Assembly: GCA_004213025.1 (NCBI GenBank)
Contig: SHBC01000085.1
Coordinates: 1-5,416 of the forward strand
Reading direction: 5' to 3'
From: SAR116 cluster bacterium
GTDB taxonomy: Bacteria > Pseudomonadota > Alphaproteobacteria > Puniceispirillales > Puniceispirillaceae
Length of the DNA: 5,416 bases
Shown one piece after another: positions 1-5,079 of the stretch (position 1 is the first letter of the stretch; every line of letters begins with the position of its first letter). The translations under genes were made by a program, and so were the position numbers. Below the pieces are notes generated by a model. The model was not told the DNA's origin. It saw only the letters and a program-made list of their open reading frames with translations, and did not search any database.

Positions 1-213
1 GTCCATGAAAGGCTCCGGCTCGGTCGAAAAGCACCAGTTGCGCGGCCCGCCACCGAAATTCTGTCGCGTCGCCGCCGGCATCCGGATCGTCCAGTGGCCC
101 TCGCGCCCACCAGCCTCGAGAAGCAGCACGCTGATTGCCGGGTCCTCGCTGAGTCGTGCGGCGATCATCCCGCCGGCCGACCCGCTGCCGATGATGATGT
201 AGTCATATCTCAT
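1..213 (-). CDS. GMC-family FAD oxidoreductase, N-terminal part (runs off left edge)
   Basis: The visible 71 residues form the start of a glucose-methanol-choline (GMC) family flavoenzyme, a family that oxidises alcohols, choline or sugars with FAD. The protein opens with [15 protein letters not shown], the FAD-binding beta-alpha-beta fold with its Gly-rich loop at residues 9-15. LLLEAGG at 30-36 supplies Glu33, the residue expected to bind the adenosine ribose. [10 protein letters not shown] at 59-68 fits the segment that follows in choline-dehydrogenase-like members. The start at 213 places the beta strand directly at the N-terminus, as is usual in the family; in-frame ATGs at 267 and 264 would add 17-18 residues without an evident ribosome site, so I prefer 213. 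No strong Shine-Dalgarno precedes it. The gene is divergent from the transporter operon and may share control with it. The catalytic C-terminal domain lies outside the window, so the substrate is unknown. Confidence 0.88.
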   Translation of the reverse strand, partial: MRYDYIIIGSGSAGGMIAARLSEDPAISVLLLEAGGREGHWTIRMPAATRQNFGGGPRNWCFSTEPEPFMD

Positions 214-302
214 GCCGTCGCACCACAGCCGCAGGGCCGCCACCTTCAGGATTGCATGTGGCATCATGATAGGCAGCCGTAACCTGGCTTCGCAAGCTTG
301 TG

Positions 303-345
303 TGTCAGCATGGTTTTGGTTGTCACACTTTGTCGATCTGTGTCA
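303..345. promoter_or_regulatory. Helically phased TGTC motifs in divergent intergenic region
   Basis: TGTC occurs at 303, 321, 331 and 341; the last three are exactly 10 bp apart, so they would lie on the same face of the helix, and the first is 18 bp upstream. They read TGTCAG, TGTCAC, TGTCGA and TGTCAG. The stretch lies between the divergent GMC and ATPase genes and just upstream of, or within, the candidate promoter, where an activator or repressor might bind. This is a visual pattern only; no regulator gene is visible in the window and no known operator consensus is claimed. Confidence 0.3.
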
Positions 346-368
346 GTTTCTGATGCACCATTTACACT
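340..368 (+). promoter_or_regulatory. Candidate sigma70-type promoter for the transporter operon
   Basis: GTGTCA at 340-345 matches four of six bases of the -35 consensus and TACACT at 363-368 matches four of six of the -10 consensus, with a 17-bp spacer. Transcription would start near 375, only about ten bases before the ATPase ATG at 385. That agrees with the absence of a Shine-Dalgarno sequence there and suggests a leaderless or very short-leader message. The match is modest, so this is a candidate rather than a firm call. Confidence 0.35.
343..353. promoter_or_regulatory. Small palindrome between -35 and -10 (possible operator)
   Basis: TCAG at 343-346 and CTGA at 350-353 are perfect inverted arms around TTT. 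Flanking GTG (340-342) and CAC (356-358) extend the dyad if a two-base offset on the right is allowed. It overlaps the end of the candidate -35 box and the spacer, a usual place for a repressor site. The arms are short enough to occur by chance. Confidence 0.25.
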
Positions 369-384
369 AACAGACAGCCCTTAT

Positions 385-1176
385 ATGGCCCTCCGTACCG
401 TGACATCACCCGTCCTTGCCCTTCGCCGGATCCGCAAGAGCTATGACAGTCTTGAAGTGCTGAAAGGCGTTGATCTGACAGCGTGTGAGGGTGATGTTGT
501 CTCGCTGATCGGCTCCAGCGGGTCAGGCAAGTCAACGCTGCTGCGCTGCATCAACATGCTGGAATTCAGCCAGGCCGGCGAGATCGAGTTCTGCGGCGAG
601 GCGGTGCGCTGGGCAGGTGAGGGGCCGGACCGGGTGCCGGCCGACCGCCAGCAGGTCATCGACATGCGCACGCAGCTGTCGATGGTGTTTCAGCAATTCA
701 ATCTGTGGACACATATGACGGTGCTGAAGAATGTGACCGAGGCCCCCGTTACCGTTCTTGGCAGGCCGCGTGACGAGGTGACCGCCGATGCCATGGCGAT
801 CCTCGACAAGGTCGGTATTGCCGACAAGGCCGAGTCCTATCCGGCACAGCTGTCCGGCGGCCAGCAGCAGCGTGCCGCCATCGCCCGCGCGCTGGCGATG
901 CGACCGCGGGCGCTGTTGTTTGATGAACCGACATCGGCGCTCGACCCTGAACTCGAGCAGGAGGTGATCAAGGTCATCCGCGAGCTTGCCGCCGAGGGGC
1001 GGACCATGGTGCTTGTCACCCATGACATGAATCTGGCGCGCGATGTCTCGACGCATGTGATGTTTCTCAATGAAGGGGTTGTCGAAGAGGAAGGCAGGCC
1101 CGAGGATGTGTTTGGCAAACCGAAATCCGACAGGCTGCGACAGTTTCTTCACGCGACGTCGCAGACCCCCAACTGA
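385..1176 (+). CDS. Amino-acid ABC transporter ATPase, HisP/OccP/ArtP type
   Basis: This is the cytoplasmic ATP-hydrolysing subunit of a polar-amino-acid importer, 263 residues, close to the length of HisP. All ABC motifs are present and intact: Walker A GSSGSGKST at 43-51, Q-loop within VFQQFNLW at 101-108, signature LSGGQ at 156-160, Walker B ending in Asp180-Glu181, D-loop SALD at 184-187 and switch His213. The stretches FNLWTHMTVLKNV and EAPVTVLG, the ending FLNEGVVEEEG, and the roughly 25-residue insertion before the Q-loop all recall HisP of the histidine/lysine/arginine/ornithine system. The open frame extends upstream to 298, but the family alignment begins just before LALRRIRKSY, so ATG 385 is the likely start; GTG at 400 is an alternative. 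There is no clear ribosome site at 385, which fits a near-leaderless transcript. It is the first gene of the operon, 59 bp before the binding-protein gene. Family is certain; the substrate is inferred. Confidence 0.95.
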   Translation: MALRTVTSPVLALRRIRKSYDSLEVLKGVDLTACEGDVVSLIGSSGSGKSTLLRCINMLEFSQAGEIEFCGEAVRWAGEGPDRVPADRQQVIDMRTQLSMVFQQFNLWTHMTVLKNVTEAPVTVLGRPRDEVTADAMAILDKVGIADKAESYPAQLSGGQQQRAAIARALAMRPRALLFDEPTSALDPELEQEVIKVIRELAAEGRTMVLVTHDMNLARDVSTHVMFLNEGVVEEEGRPEDVFGKPKSDRLRQFLHATSQTPN

Positions 1177-1224
1177 AGCGTGATCCCGCCGAACCGCGGC
1201 ACTGGGCCCGGCGGCGAACCATCG

Positions 1225-1232
1225 AAAGGGAG
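1225..1232 (+). promoter_or_regulatory. Ribosome binding site of the binding-protein gene; leaves start between two ATGs open
   Basis: AAAGGGAG lies 3 bases before ATG 1236 and 6 bases before the adjacent in-frame ATG 1239. The spacing favours the second ATG, which would shorten the signal peptide by one Met. This is the clearest Shine-Dalgarno in the operon, as expected for a binding protein made in excess over the membrane parts. Confidence 0.6.
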
Positions 1233-1235
1233 ATA

Positions 1236-2003
1236 ATGATGAAATCACTGATCAAGGGAAAGATTGCCGGGCTGGCGCTGAGTGTGGCCCTGTCCGGTAT
1301 GGCAATGTCCGGTATGGTAATGTCCGGTGTGGCGATGGCCGATACCATCCGCATGGGCACCGAGGGCGCCTACCCGCCCTACAACTTCATCAATGACAAG
1401 GGCGAGGTTGACGGCTTTGAGCGCGAGCTTGGCGACGAGATTTGCAAGCGTGCCGGCCTGACCTGTGAGTGGGTGACCAATGAATGGGATTCGATCATTC
1501 CGAACCTTGTCTCCGGCAACTACGACACCATCATTGCCGGCATGTCGATCACTGACGAGCGCGACAAGGTGATTGATTTCACCCAGGACTATTTCCCGCC
1601 ATCGCCATCCTACTTTGTTGGCATGGCCGGCCAGTCGATTGACGTCAAGGGCGGCGTGATCGCGGCGCAGACAGCCACCATCCAGGCTGGTTTTGTCGCC
1701 GAGAGCGGTGCCACGCTGGTGGAATTCGCAACCCCAGATGAAACCATCCAGGCGGTCCGTAATGGTGAGGCCGACGCGGTTCTGGCTGATGGCGACTATC
1801 TGATGCCGATCGTCGATGAGTCGAACGGCGAGCTGGCGGTTGTCGGTCAGGAATCGATTGGTGGCGGTATCGGCATGGGTGTTCGCGAATCCGATGGTGG
1901 CCTGAAGGCGAAGATGGACAAGGCCATCGGGTCGATGAAGTCCGACGGTACGCTGAACACGATGATCAAGAAGTGGTTCGGCGACGACGCCAACACCTTC
2001 TAG
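1236..2003 (+). CDS. Periplasmic amino-acid-binding protein (SBP family 3, HisJ/LAO-like)
   Basis: This is the periplasmic receptor that captures the substrate and delivers it to the permeases. It has 255 residues, normal for bacterial extracellular solute-binding family 3. A Sec signal peptide spans residues 1-35: basic MMKSLIKGK, a hydrophobic core, then VAMA with likely cleavage before Asp36. The mature part opens with the typical GTEGAYPPYNF. SITDERDKVIDFT at 104-116 contains Arg109, the expected clamp for the ligand carboxylate, and VLADGDY carries Asp185, in the place of the residue that commonly binds the alpha-amino group. Cys70 and Cys77 (EICKRAGLTCEW) match the spacing and context of the Cys38-Cys45 disulfide of HisJ and the LAO-binding protein, which argues for a cationic amino acid or relative. 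The signal peptide contains three tandem SGMAM-like repeats (see the repeat entry). ATG 1239 may be the true start. A strong hairpin follows the gene. Confidence 0.95.
   Translation: MMKSLIKGKIAGLALSVALSGMAMSGMVMSGVAMADTIRMGTEGAYPPYNFINDKGEVDGFERELGDEICKRAGLTCEWVTNEWDSIIPNLVSGNYDTIIAGMSITDERDKVIDFTQDYFPPSPSYFVGMAGQSIDVKGGVIAAQTATIQAGFVAESGATLVEFATPDETIQAVRNGEADAVLADGDYLMPIVDESNGELAVVGQESIGGGIGMGVRESDGGLKAKMDKAIGSMKSDGTLNTMIKKWFGDDANTF
1293..1337 (+). repeat. Three 15-bp tandem repeats in the signal peptide
   Basis: Three adjoining 15-bp units begin at 1293, 1308 and 1323. Each starts TCCGGT and ends ATG, and they read TCCGGTATGGCAATG, TCCGGTATGGTAATG and TCCGGTGTGGCGATG. They encode SGMAM, SGMVM and SGVAM, residues 20-34, the end of the hydrophobic core and the cleavage region of the signal peptide. 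Because the unit is five codons long, gain or loss of a copy would keep the frame and only change signal-peptide length. Confidence 0.9.
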
Positions 2004-2037
2004 GTTGCAGATCGTTTCAGATCATTCACCATTATGG

Positions 2038-2067
2038 AGGGGCGGCCATGCGAATGTCGCCGCCCCT
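2038..2067 (+). terminator. GC-rich hairpin after the binding-protein gene (attenuator or mRNA-stabilising stem)
   Basis: AGGGGCGGC (2038-2046) pairs perfectly with GCCGCCCCT (2059-2067), a nine-pair stem. Inside it CAT (2047-2049) and ATG (2054-2056) can pair around a GCGA tetraloop of the GNRA type, with TC (2057-2058) bulged. The tail after the stem is TCCTTTC, a poor U-tract, so full intrinsic termination is doubtful. Its place, 34 bases after the binding-protein stop and before the oxidoreductase and permease genes, fits a leaky terminator or 3'-end stabiliser that gives more binding protein than membrane subunits, as known in several ABC importer operons. Role is inferred; the structure is seen. 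Confidence 0.6.
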
Positions 2068-2123
2068 TCCTTTCAGGAACTTGCTGATGCCAGCATGCGG
2101 GCAACAGCATCACCGGTGGCAGG

Positions 2124-3227
2124 ATGACAGCGAAGCCCGAGATTATCATTGTTGGGGCCGGCATTGTGGGTGCCTGCCTTGCCTATGAGGCATCGCAGCG
2201 TGGGCTGAGACCGCTTGTTCTTTCCGCGGGCCCGATCGGCGCCACTCTTGTTGCGGGAGGCGCCAGTGCGACGGCCGCCAGCTGGGCCTGGATCAATGCC
2301 TGTTCCACCGATGACCCCGATTATTTCCGGCTTCGCCATGCCAGCCTTCGCCGCTGGCAGGCCTGGCAGCAGCATATAGATGGCATCGCCTTCAGCGCTC
2401 GTGAGACCTTCCTGTGGGATCTGCCGCCGGATCAGCTTGCCGCCGCCGTGGACCAGCTGTCCGGTCTTGGCTATCCGGCCGAATTGCTGTCCGGCGATGA
2501 AACGGCGGCCCGCCTGCCACGGCTTCGCGAACGTCCTGAGGCCGCGCTTTACACCGCCATCGAAGGGGCTGTTGAACCGGTGGCAACCGCCGCCCGGCTG
2601 ATCGAGGCGTCAGGGGCGACGGTCAGACAGGCGCATGTTCACGGGCTGATTGTCGAGGGTACGCGCGTGACCGGCGTGATGACCGGCGCGGGAGCTGTTA
2701 CCGCCGATGAAGTCGTGCTGGCGGCGGGGAATGCGACGCCGGCGCTGCTGCAGACGATCGGCGTGACGCTGGAGATGCAGTCAAGTGACGGGCTGCTTGT
2801 CCTCAGCCGGCCTGTCGACAGGTTCCTCGGCGCCGTGGTCGCCGGCCCGGATTTCCATGTCCGCCAGCGGCTCGATGGCTGTCTTCTGATTGGCGGCACG
2901 TTCGGTGCCTACGCGCCGCACCCCGGCATGACCAGCCTGGATCAGAACGCAGCGGCGCAGCTGGCCCGGATCGAATCTGTCTTTGATTGTCCAGCGCCGC
3001 TGGAAATGGACAGTTTCACCCTTGGGCGGCGGCCGATCCCGGCCGGGGGGATGCCGCGGGTCGGGCGCTGTCCACACCCTGATGGCGGCAGGTTTGGCGG
3101 ACTGTATACGGTTGTCATGCATTCCGGATTCTCCAACGGGGCCGGCGTGGCGCAGGCGGCGCTGGAAGATATTCTGACCGGCACCCGCACGCCGGAGATT
3201 GCCCCCTTCGGCATGGTGGCCTCATAA
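2124..3227 (+). CDS. FAD-dependent amino-acid oxidoreductase, DAO family
   Basis: This 367-residue flavoenzyme is of the D-amino-acid-oxidase-like (DAO) superfamily, which oxidises C-N bonds of amino acids, N-alkyl amino acids or opines; its length is usual for DadA-, ThiO- or OoxB-like members. The FAD fold begins at once: IIIVGAGIVGACLA at 7-20 with the GxGxxG loop at 11-16. The second conserved strand is VVLAAGNATPALL at 197-209, and the C-terminal FAD segment includes GRRPIPAGGMPRVG at 301-314 and VVMHSGFSNGAG at 330-341. No signal peptide is seen, so it should be cytoplasmic. An oddity is Ser34 (LVLSAG) where the family usually has an acidic residue that binds the ribose. The start at 2124 has only a weak GGTGG site (2115-2119) four bases upstream. 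It lies between the binding-protein and permease genes and shares one base with the next gene (TAATG), so it very probably acts on the imported substrate. A resemblance to octopine/nopaline oxidase subunit B is possible, but no subunit A is visible. Confidence 0.88.
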   Translation: MTAKPEIIIVGAGIVGACLAYEASQRGLRPLVLSAGPIGATLVAGGASATAASWAWINACSTDDPDYFRLRHASLRRWQAWQQHIDGIAFSARETFLWDLPPDQLAAAVDQLSGLGYPAELLSGDETAARLPRLRERPEAALYTAIEGAVEPVATAARLIEASGATVRQAHVHGLIVEGTRVTGVMTGAGAVTADEVVLAAGNATPALLQTIGVTLEMQSSDGLLVLSRPVDRFLGAVVAGPDFHVRQRLDGCLLIGGTFGAYAPHPGMTSLDQNAAAQLARIESVFDCPAPLEMDSFTLGRRPIPAGGMPRVGRCPHPDGGRFGGLYTVVMHSGFSNGAGVAQAALEDILTGTRTPEIAPFGMVAS

Positions 3228-4120
3228 TGTTCGACAGGTGCGAGGATCCCTCAAGCCTTGATGGCGCGGCATGGCTGCTGTGCTATCTGACCACCCCGAC
3301 GCATCAGTCTTTCTATCTTGCCTTTGGAACGGTGCTGCTGCTGCTGGCAATCACCGCGCCGCTGTCGCTGTTGTTCGGCTTCGGCGGCGTGCTGGCCAGC
3401 CGTTCGGCAATCGCCCCGCTACGCTGGTTCGGGCGCGGCTATATCGCGATGGTGCGCGGCGTGCCGGAGATCGTCTTCTTCATGTTCGGCCCGATCGCGC
3501 TTGACCAGGCGTTCGAATATCTGCGGCACCGGGTCATCTGCCCAGACTGGAGCGAGCCGGTGCGCCGCGGCAATGATTTTGTCGTCTGCACGGCGGCGAA
3601 GCTGCCGCTGAATGCCGATCCGCAATGGATGCATGAAATCTATGGGTTTGCACTGGCGATCCTGTCCTTTGCCATCGTCTATGGTGCCTTTTGCGGGAAT
3701 ACGATCCGCGGTGCCTTCGACGCCGTGCCAAAGGCCCAGATCGAGACGGCGCGGGCCTATGGCATGAGCCAGCGCCAGCTGTTCTGGCGCATCCTGTTGC
3801 CGCAGATGTGGATTTTTGCGCTTCCCGGCCTGTCGAACATCTGGATGATCCTGGCCAAGGCAACGCCGCTGCTGTTCCTGCTTGGCGTCGAGGATATCGT
3901 CTACTGGGCGCGCGAGCTTGGCAGTGCCAAGACCCGCGCCTACAGTTTCCCGCATCCGAACTGGCAGCTATGGTATTTCCTGGCGCTGCTGGTCTTCTAT
4001 CTCGGCCTGACCCGGGTCAGCGAGATTGTACTGGCGCGGTTGAACAGGCGTCTCAGCCATGGTCAGGCGACGCTTGCCGGCACCAGCAGGGCGGCTGGCA
4101 GGATGGCGGCCGGAAGATGA
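3227..4120 (+). CDS. Amino-acid ABC transporter permease, HisQ-like, with extended periplasmic loop
   Basis: This is one of two inner-membrane subunits forming the channel, 297 residues against about 230 for HisQ. Hydrophobic segments lie near residues 28-57, 76-92, 139-160, 195-220 and 245-270, giving the five-helix plan of this family. The cytoplasmic EAA loop that docks the ATPase is ETARAYGMSQRQLFWRILLP at 173-192, preceded by AFDAVPKAQ. VRGVPE at 76-81 matches the RGTP-type motif of the family. The extra length comes from a long N-terminus, a C-terminal basic tail and, mainly, an insertion at about 91-138 between helices 2 and 3, predicted periplasmic, with Cys105 and Cys121. The start codon overlaps the previous stop (TAATG), so translation is likely coupled to the oxidoreductase, and its own stop overlaps the next start (ATGA). 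Family assignment is firm; the Q versus M designation is by order only. Confidence 0.93.
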   Translation: MFDRCEDPSSLDGAAWLLCYLTTPTHQSFYLAFGTVLLLLAITAPLSLLFGFGGVLASRSAIAPLRWFGRGYIAMVRGVPEIVFFMFGPIALDQAFEYLRHRVICPDWSEPVRRGNDFVVCTAAKLPLNADPQWMHEIYGFALAILSFAIVYGAFCGNTIRGAFDAVPKAQIETARAYGMSQRQLFWRILLPQMWIFALPGLSNIWMILAKATPLLFLLGVEDIVYWARELGSAKTRAYSFPHPNWQLWYFLALLVFYLGLTRVSEIVLARLNRRLSHGQATLAGTSRAAGRMAAGR

Positions 4121-4956
4121 GCTGTTTTGCCACCATCCAGGCCTATGCGCTGCGCTCGATCGGCATTGGTGAGAGGCTGCTGCCGAAAAGCGATTTCACG
4201 CTGTGCGAACAGATCGTGCTGATCGGCAGCGGGATGATCTGGAATGTCTATTTCGGTGTGCTGGCGCTGGCGCTGGGATTCTGGCTGGCGCTGGCGGTTG
4301 CGGTCGGCAAGAATTCCGGCAACCCGCTGGTCCGCATTCCGGCCAGCTGGTTCATTTTCCTGTTCCGTGGCTCGCCGCTGTTTATCCAGTTCTTCCTTGC
4401 CTATCAGCTGTTCGTGCTGATGCCCAAGGTCGGACTGTCCTTCGATCTGGGCTTTGTCGAGATCGCCGCCGAGACGCGGTGGTTCACACGGGCCTGGCTT
4501 GGCGCGCTGATCGTGCTGTTCCTGAACACCGCCGCCTATACGGGCGAGATTTTCTATGGCGCGCTTCGTGCGGTGCCGGTCGGCGATGTCGAGGCCGCCG
4601 CCGCCTATGGCATGAATGGCTGGCAGACCTTCTGGCGTGTCAACTGGCCGACGATGATGCGGCTCGCCTGGCCGTCCTACACCAACGAGGCGATCTTCCT
4701 GTTTCATGCCACGACGCTGGTGTTCTTCACCGGATTTCCGGCCTGGCGACAGTCAGGTGACGCCCTCTATTACGCCAGTTATTTTGCCGACAAGACCTTC
4801 AACCCGTTCGTCGCCTATCCAATCGTGGCCGGATATTTCATCCTGCTGACGCTTGGCATCATCGGGCTGTGGGGGGTGATCGAGCGCTATCTGAACAGGC
4901 ATCTGCCGCGCGAACAGCGCCGACGCACCAGAATCAGACTGCCGCTGATGCGCTAG
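4117..4956 (+). CDS. Amino-acid ABC transporter permease, HisM-like
   Basis: This is the second membrane subunit of the importer, 279 residues. The reading frame is open far upstream inside the previous gene, but ATG 4117 is the credible start: it overlaps the preceding TGA as ATGA and the protein becomes permease-like only after it. Hydrophobic helices lie around residues 41-64, 76-102, 126-146, 183-206 and 232-255. FRGSPLFIQFFLAYQ at 83-97 is the family's conserved RGTPL-type segment. LRAVPVGDVEAAAAYGMNGW at 150-169 with TFWRVNWPTMMR is the EAA loop that contacts the ATPase. The C-terminal tail is strongly basic, as expected for the cytoplasmic side. A short GGAAG abuts the ATG, so translation probably depends on coupling with the upstream permease. 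It is the last gene of the operon; a second stop (TGA at 4960) follows the TAG, then the 14-bp repeat array begins. Confidence 0.94.
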   Translation: MSCFATIQAYALRSIGIGERLLPKSDFTLCEQIVLIGSGMIWNVYFGVLALALGFWLALAVAVGKNSGNPLVRIPASWFIFLFRGSPLFIQFFLAYQLFVLMPKVGLSFDLGFVEIAAETRWFTRAWLGALIVLFLNTAAYTGEIFYGALRAVPVGDVEAAAAYGMNGWQTFWRVNWPTMMRLAWPSYTNEAIFLFHATTLVFFTGFPAWRQSGDALYYASYFADKTFNPFVAYPIVAGYFILLTLGIIGLWGVIERYLNRHLPREQRRRTRIRLPLMR

Positions 4957-4963
4957 ATTTGAT

Positions 4964-5079
4964 CCACTAGAATCTCTCCACTAGAATCTCTCCACTAGAA
5001 CCTCTCCACTAGAACCTCTCCACTAGAACCTCTCCACTAGAACCTCTCCACTAGAACCTCTCCACTAGAACCTCTCCAC
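4964..5079. repeat. 14-bp direct repeat array, eight full units plus four bases
   Basis: Eight perfectly contiguous 14-bp units start at 4964, 4978, 4992, 5006, 5020, 5034, 5048 and 5062, followed by CCAC at 5076-5079. Units 1 and 2 read CCACTAGAATCTCT; units 3 to 8 read CCACTAGAACCTCT, identical to one another and differing from 1 and 2 by one transition. Each unit holds a CTAG palindrome. On the minus strand the unit carries the final codons and TAG stop of the SDR gene (V-E-R-F-stop), so the array starts inside that gene and continues past its stop. It fills almost the whole gap between the convergent permease and SDR genes. There are no spacers, so it is not CRISPR; a slippage-prone minisatellite is the simplest reading. 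Confidence 0.97.

Noticed and set aside
298..384. N-terminal extension of the ATPase from ATG 298
   Set aside because: The 29 extra residues do not resemble the family, there is no ribosome site, and the stretch contains the candidate promoter.
1186..1214. Inverted repeat CCGCCG/CGGCGG between the ATPase and binding-protein genes
   Set aside because: Only six pairs with a 17-base loop and no U-tract, in GC-rich sequence where this is expected by chance; too weak to call a terminator.
532..1248. Long minus-strand open frame opposite the ATPase and similar frames opposite other genes
   Set aside because: These are shadows of high-GC coding sequence on the other strand, with no recognisable domain and no ribosome sites.
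2048..2188. 46-codon frame starting at ATG 2048 with a good GGAGG site, rich in His and Cys toward its end
   Set aside because: Most of it overlaps the start of the FAD oxidoreductase gene in another frame, the ATG lies in a stable hairpin, and the composition looks like an out-of-frame reading of the neighbouring gene. Kept only as a note under the hairpin finding.
3691..4116. Upstream extension of the second permease frame inside the first permease gene
   Set aside because: The translation there is Arg- and Pro-rich and unlike a permease; the ATGA overlap at 4117 gives a normal protein.
4964..5079. CRISPR-like or plasmid iteron array
   Set aside because: Units are contiguous with no unique spacers and no cas genes are present, so it is not CRISPR. 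No replication gene or AT-rich origin region is near, so an iteron origin is not supported.
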